Below the pieces are notes generated by a model. That model ran no database searches. It had not been told where the DNA came from and saw only the letters and a program-made list of their open reading frames with translations. The translations under genes were made by a program, and so were the position numbers. DNA of 7,379 nt from DATDUW01 sp035290185 (GTDB lineage Bacteria; Patescibacteriota; Patescibacteriia; UBA9934; GWF2-40-263), in contig DATDUW010000012.1 in NCBI GenBank assembly GCA_035290185.1, positions 1-7,379 on the forward strand. Reading direction: 5' to 3'. Of this stretch, positions 4,879-7,379 are shown piece after piece. The stretch's first letter is position 1, and every line of letters starts with the position of its first letter.

Positions 4879-4905
4879 TACATCGGCAACATTTTCCGCA
4901 GCGAA

Positions 4906-4934
4906 AGAATAACAAAAGAGTCTCCGGGCGACAA
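4906..4934 (-). promoter_or_regulatory. Promoter of the tRNA-Thr locus
   Basis: Minus-strand TTGTCG (4929-4934), 17 nt and TATTCT (4906-4911) predict a start near 4899, about 12 nt before the broken tRNA copy. I see no equivalent promoter between the broken and intact copies. The upstream foldase gene has no terminator, so readthrough from it may also supply the tRNA. Confidence 0.6.
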
Positions 4935-4949
4935 GCACTCCCCTATTTT

Positions 4950-5921
4950 TCACGTTTTCAACCACTTCCGTATACGCGCTTTTGAAAGCTCGTCGCTCAT
5001 GACCTGGTTTAAACCCACTTTTTCTACGACCAATGCTTCAAGGCGATACGTGGGGGCCGCAGCCGGATCCCCTCGATCAATGAGACGGAGGACAAAAAAA
5101 GCATCCGCTGTTTCTACCACATCGCTCACAGCCCCTTTTTCCAGAGCCGCTGCTGCAGAAGCAATCTCCGCGGGAAGGACATCGGCAGAAACAAAATCTT
5201 CCCCACTGCCGGCCACCTCGCCGGTCTTATTCACCTGAGAAGCCACGACCTCAAAATCTTCCCCACGACGAATCCTCGCCAAGGCAGCCTCGGCTTCTTG
5301 ACGAAAAGGGGCTTGACGCTGTGAATCCTTTTTCACCGCCTCTTCGGTTTTTTGACCCAAGACGAACGGCTCCGCAACCTGGCGAATGAACGTCTCCTTG
5401 TCCCATCCCAGCCGGTCATGGACATTGTTCCAGAATGCTTCATCCGAACCACTGTCGGCAATAACGGGCTCCAGAAAAGTCGTAACCTCGACTGAACTTA
5501 CGGAAAGACCGTAGGTTTGTGCGAGCTGGCGCAGGACCAACTGTTGAACCAACACATCTAACAGTTCTTCAGGCGAAACATCTGGAAGATCTTCCTGCGG
5601 ATTCCCTTCACGCTCCTGAGCCAGGGAGCGCGAAGCCGCATCCCAATGCATATACAGATCGTGGAAACGGATAGCCTCTTTGCCAACCAAAGCAATAGGA
5701 TACGGAAAAACCGTTGTAAGCCTCCGGACAAGCGGATCGGAAACAGGTAAGGTATAAACAGCTGCTGTTCCTGCCCCGGCCGCCAGAAGAAAAATCACAA
5801 CAAGCAAGCCGGCCACCAACGTCCAAAACCGTTGCGGAGCCATTTTCTTTTCTCCATGTTTTTCTTCCGAACAACACGCTTCTTTTTCCAATGAGGTTTC
5901 ATTGATCTCTTCCATAAGCAT
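4950..5921 (-). CDS. Membrane-anchored parvulin-type foldase (SurA/PrsA-like peptidyl-prolyl isomerase)
   Basis: This protein of 323 residues (from the ATG at 5921) has a charged cytoplasmic N-terminus (1-32), one membrane span at about 33-53 (FWTLVAGLLVVIFLLAAGAG) and a long extracytoplasmic part. A helical SurA-N-like segment covers about 85-190 (VSPEELLDVLVQQLVLRQLA). A parvulin-like domain follows at about 205-285 (ALARIRRGEDFEVVASQVNK through LEKGAVSDVVETADAFFVLR). The Gly-Gly stretch usual in active parvulins is replaced here (GSGEDFVSADVLPAEI), so chaperone activity may outweigh isomerase activity. It probably folds exported proteins at the cell surface. The start is uncertain: an upstream TTG at 5933 and an ATG at 5915 are alternatives, none with a good Shine-Dalgarno site. 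It overlaps the end of the FtsB-like gene, suggesting coupled translation. Confidence 0.82.
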   Translation of the reverse strand: MLMEEINETSLEKEACCSEEKHGEKKMAPQRFWTLVAGLLVVIFLLAAGAGTAAVYTLPVSDPLVRRLTTVFPYPIALVGKEAIRFHDLYMHWDAASRSLAQEREGNPQEDLPDVSPEELLDVLVQQLVLRQLAQTYGLSVSSVEVTTFLEPVIADSGSDEAFWNNVHDRLGWDKETFIRQVAEPFVLGQKTEEAVKKDSQRQAPFRQEAEAALARIRRGEDFEVVASQVNKTGEVAGSGEDFVSADVLPAEIASAAAALEKGAVSDVVETADAFFVLRLIDRGDPAAAPTYRLEALVVEKVGLNQVMSDELSKARIRKWLKT

Positions 5922-6381
5922 GGGTCGTGTCAAAGGATGATTTGCGGAAGAAGTAATACCACCATTTTATCGGATTCGCAAGAACAGGATCAGAACCGTG
6001 CTCCGGAGAGGCAGACGGAGACGCGGAAACATCGGATTTGTTTGAAACAGACGTTCCTGTTGGTGCGTCTTGAATAATGACAAGCCGCTCTCCTGGCTTA
6101 CTCAATCCTAGTTTCATGCGTGCCTCTTGCTCAAGGTACGTTTCCGTTTGGACCGTCTGCCAGAGATCCTTCAGGGCGAGTTGGCGCCCCTCCAAATGCA
6201 ACGCCTGTTCCTGAAGTTGGCGAATTTCCCGGCGTAGTTCCTCCTGTCGCACATATTCCCGGACGAACGAAAAAACAAGGAGGGTAAGCATGGCGATTTG
6301 CACAACCAAAATAATCCGCCGATCAAACAGACGGCGTAGCCTAGAGGCAGAGGAAGGATCGGAAAGCCTGATCCGAGCCAT
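5899..6381 (-). CDS. ftsB: FtsB/DivIC-type septum formation initiator
   Basis: This 160-residue, single-pass protein has an Arg-rich cytoplasmic N-terminus, a membrane span at about 23-41 (IILVVQIAMLTLLVFSFV), a strong coiled coil at about 42-80 (RQEELRREIRQLQEQALHLE) and the family motif ARMKLGLSKPGERLVII (87-103). FtsB-type proteins pair with FtsL through the coiled coil and regulate septal wall synthesis; an FtsL-like gene lies 3 kb downstream. Unlike typical FtsB, it continues for about 55 residues: a Ser/Pro-rich low-complexity linker, then an aromatic patch NPIKWWYYFF (136-145). The ATG is 6 nt after the stop of the PH-domain gene, which supports translational coupling. The last 23 nt overlap the foldase gene. 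Confidence 0.88.
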   Translation of the reverse strand: MARIRLSDPSSASRLRRLFDRRIILVVQIAMLTLLVFSFVREYVRQEELRREIRQLQEQALHLEGRQLALKDLWQTVQTETYLEQEARMKLGLSKPGERLVIIQDAPTGTSVSNKSDVSASPSASPEHGSDPVLANPIKWWYYFFRKSSFDTTHAYGRDQ

Positions 6382-6387
6382 ACGCGT

Positions 6388-7062
6388 TCAGGGCGAAGGC
6401 GGACGCTTCGCGGATTTTTTCTTTAAAATTTTTATCAACTGATCCAAAGCGTCATCCGGAAGCTGTTCGGCAAGAAAAGCAAGCTTCTCTTCGCGTGTCT
6501 CCTTCCCTTCCGATAAAACCCCTTTTTCAAGGTCTCCTTCGTCTTCAGAATCTTCCGGAGCGTCTTCTGGTTCAAAAAATTTTCCTTTCCGAGCATCCTC
6601 AATGAGTTCAGAAACGCGCTGCGGGTTTCTGACGCGGCCAAAAGCCAGTTCTGTCGCCCCTCCGTTCAAACGAATGCGCACGGTCCCGTACCGAAATAAC
6701 GTTGAAAAAATTCCGCGGACCTCGAAAGAAACGTCTTCGATATCCGAAAGATGCGCCGCACAGCAGGACCGACGAAAAAAACCACGGCGCTCTGCCTCCA
6801 GGACACGCCGGTCTGTGACAATCCAGGCCGTGTGTCGCCACTGGACATAGGCCCGCCACGACACGACCATTCCGGATCCAACCAACATGCCGAAAAGCAC
6901 CCACCCGATCCATCCGCGGCCTGTCAAAGCGGCTGTGAAAAAAAACGGGGCCGTCATCCAGACAAAAAGGACAACCATCCGCCAGGCAGAAGGAAGAAGA
7001 GTTCGGTAGACAACCGCGAGAACGGTTTCGTCCGGTTCAATGGGAACCCAAGTTTTTTTCAT
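6388..7062 (-). CDS. Membrane protein with bacterial PH domain (bPH2/YdbS-like)
   Basis: This 224-residue protein begins with the PH-family lead-in (MKKTWVPIEPDETVLAVVYR). It has two hydrophobic spans at about 27-46 and 51-69, and then the bPH domain at about 77-158. That domain includes the typical AWIVTDRRVLEAERRGFFRR, LSDIEDVSFEVRGIFSTLFRYG and TVRIRLNGG. The C-terminal tail is very acidic (EPEDAPEDSEDEGDLEKG, about 164-181) and ends in a basic helix (LIKILKKKSAKR). The molecular role of this family is not settled; membrane or envelope association is expected. The ATG has AGGAG upstream with a rather long spacer. It starts 26 nt after the MurE-like stop, so it belongs to the same unit. Placing it between wall-synthesis and division genes hints at an envelope role (inference). 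Confidence 0.85.
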   Translation of the reverse strand: MKKTWVPIEPDETVLAVVYRTLLPSAWRMVVLFVWMTAPFFFTAALTGRGWIGWVLFGMLVGSGMVVSWRAYVQWRHTAWIVTDRRVLEAERRGFFRRSCCAAHLSDIEDVSFEVRGIFSTLFRYGTVRIRLNGGATELAFGRVRNPQRVSELIEDARKGKFFEPEDAPEDSEDEGDLEKGVLSEGKETREEKLAFLAEQLPDDALDQLIKILKKKSAKRPPSP

Positions 7063-7088
7063 AAAAATTTTCTCTCCTTTTTCCTGAT

Positions 7089-7379
7089 TTAATGAAGGGT
7101 CGTCATCACCATTCTCAACGCTTCCCGTGCAACGTGACGGTCATCCCATGGAATCTTTTGCCCATGCGGACCAGCCATCACTGGCTCACATCCTTTTCCG
7201 CTGATGAGAACAAGATCGCCGGGTTCGGCTAAGGCTATGGCCTGACGGATGGCTTGGGCTCGATCGTCGATGAGAAAAAGATCCGTCCCCTCGCGTTTTC
7301 CCGCTGCGCGTGCACCCGCAGCCACGTCTTCAATAATACGACCCGGATTCTCATCATAGGGATCTTCATTGGTCACGAT
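7089..7379 (-). CDS. murE: MurE-type UDP-N-acetylmuramyl ligase, C-terminal 96 residues (5' end beyond window)
   Basis: The frame is open to the window edge and ends in TAA. The 96 residues match the C-terminal Mur ligase domain: VTNEDPYDENPGRIIEDVAAG aligns with the MurE segment VTDDNPRTEEPRAIINDI, DDRAQAIRQAIALAEPGDLV is the following helix and strand, and ISGKGCEP corresponds to the MurE GKGHE loop. A conserved IPWDDRHVAREAL ends the domain. MurE adds the third amino acid (meso-diaminopimelate, L-lysine or another) to UDP-MurNAc-L-Ala-D-Glu in the cytoplasm. The specificity motif is EDPY rather than DNPR (diaminopimelate enzymes), and the loop has Cys in place of His. The third residue used here therefore cannot be assigned from sequence. 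Another amino-acid ligase of this superfamily remains possible. Confidence 0.82.
   Translation of the reverse strand: MVTNEDPYDENPGRIIEDVAAGARAAGKREGTDLFLIDDRAQAIRQAIALAEPGDLVLISGKGCEPVMAGPHGQKIPWDDRHVAREALRMVMTTLH

Larger units (their letters stand above)
4756..4887 (-). pseudogene. Broken 5' half of a tRNA-Thr gene split by two palindromic inserts
   Basis: On the minus strand from 4887, three blocks match the intact tRNA-Thr next door: GCCGATGTA (acceptor 5' strand), GCTCAGTGGTA (D arm) and GAGCAATGCTTT (D stem into anticodon stem). Between them lie a 20-bp palindrome and a 77-bp structured element. After the last block the copy skips to GGTTCAA, resembling the T loop (GGTTCGAA), which suggests an internal deletion of about 18 nt. 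No complete cloverleaf can form. The copy sits at the normal tRNA distance from the promoter at 4906-4934. Confidence 0.8.

Noticed and set aside
4743..4887. Reading the split tRNA-Thr copy as a tRNA with introns
   Set aside because: Even with both inserts removed, the 3' half (anticodon stem, T arm, acceptor strand) is missing, so no functional tRNA results. The insert positions are also not the usual anticodon-loop intron site.
1..7379. CRISPR array, prophage, integrase or insertion sequence with a transposase gene
   Set aside because: There are no regularly spaced direct repeats with spacers, and no open frame has recognisable transposase, integrase or phage motifs.

Overview
The window reads as a chromosomal segment of a small-genome, moderately GC-rich bacterium, most likely from the Candidate Phyla Radiation (Patescibacteria). 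That placement is an inference. It rests on divergent, short versions of cell-division proteins, a MurE-type ligase end with unusual motifs (EDPY, GKGCE), an FtsB-like protein with an aromatic KWWYYFF tail, and weak or absent Shine-Dalgarno sites in the division genes. TGA ends several otherwise normal genes, so the standard stop code applies. Every gene I can support is on the minus strand, so transcription runs from high to low coordinates.

Layout in the direction of transcription. (1) 7379-4950: the C-terminal end of a MurE-like ligase, a membrane protein with a bacterial PH domain, an FtsB/DivIC-type septum protein and a membrane-anchored parvulin-type (SurA/PrsA-like) foldase. The genes are tightly packed and probably form one operon for wall precursor synthesis, division and export. 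(2) 4934-4580: a promoter, a broken 5' half of a tRNA-Thr gene interrupted by two palindromic elements, an intact tRNA-Thr(CGU), and two consecutive hairpin-plus-T-run terminators. (3) 4540-2511: a strong promoter overlapped by 10-bp-phased TGG repeats (a likely MraZ operator), then mraZ, rsmH and ftsL, closed by a GNRA-loop terminator. The usual next gene, ftsI, is absent. (4) 2495-2329: a stand-alone tRNA-Glu(CUC) with its own promoter and terminator. (5) 2282-701: a promoter, a protein with a C-terminal receiver-like domain behind an unrecognised helical N-terminus, a small unknown protein, and a terminator. (6) 599-1: a promoter, a leader of about 215 nt holding two hairpins, and the start of another unknown protein that runs off the window.

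The stretch without a gene at 350-787 holds the terminator, promoter and structured leader just described. I see nothing else in about 600-700.

The most unusual element is at 4756-4887. A partial copy of the adjacent tRNA-Thr gene is split by a perfect 20-bp palindrome and by a 77-bp structured element. Both sit at the same target, GTA|G on the minus strand. The next most interesting signals are the MraZ operator and the structured leader of the truncated left-hand gene.
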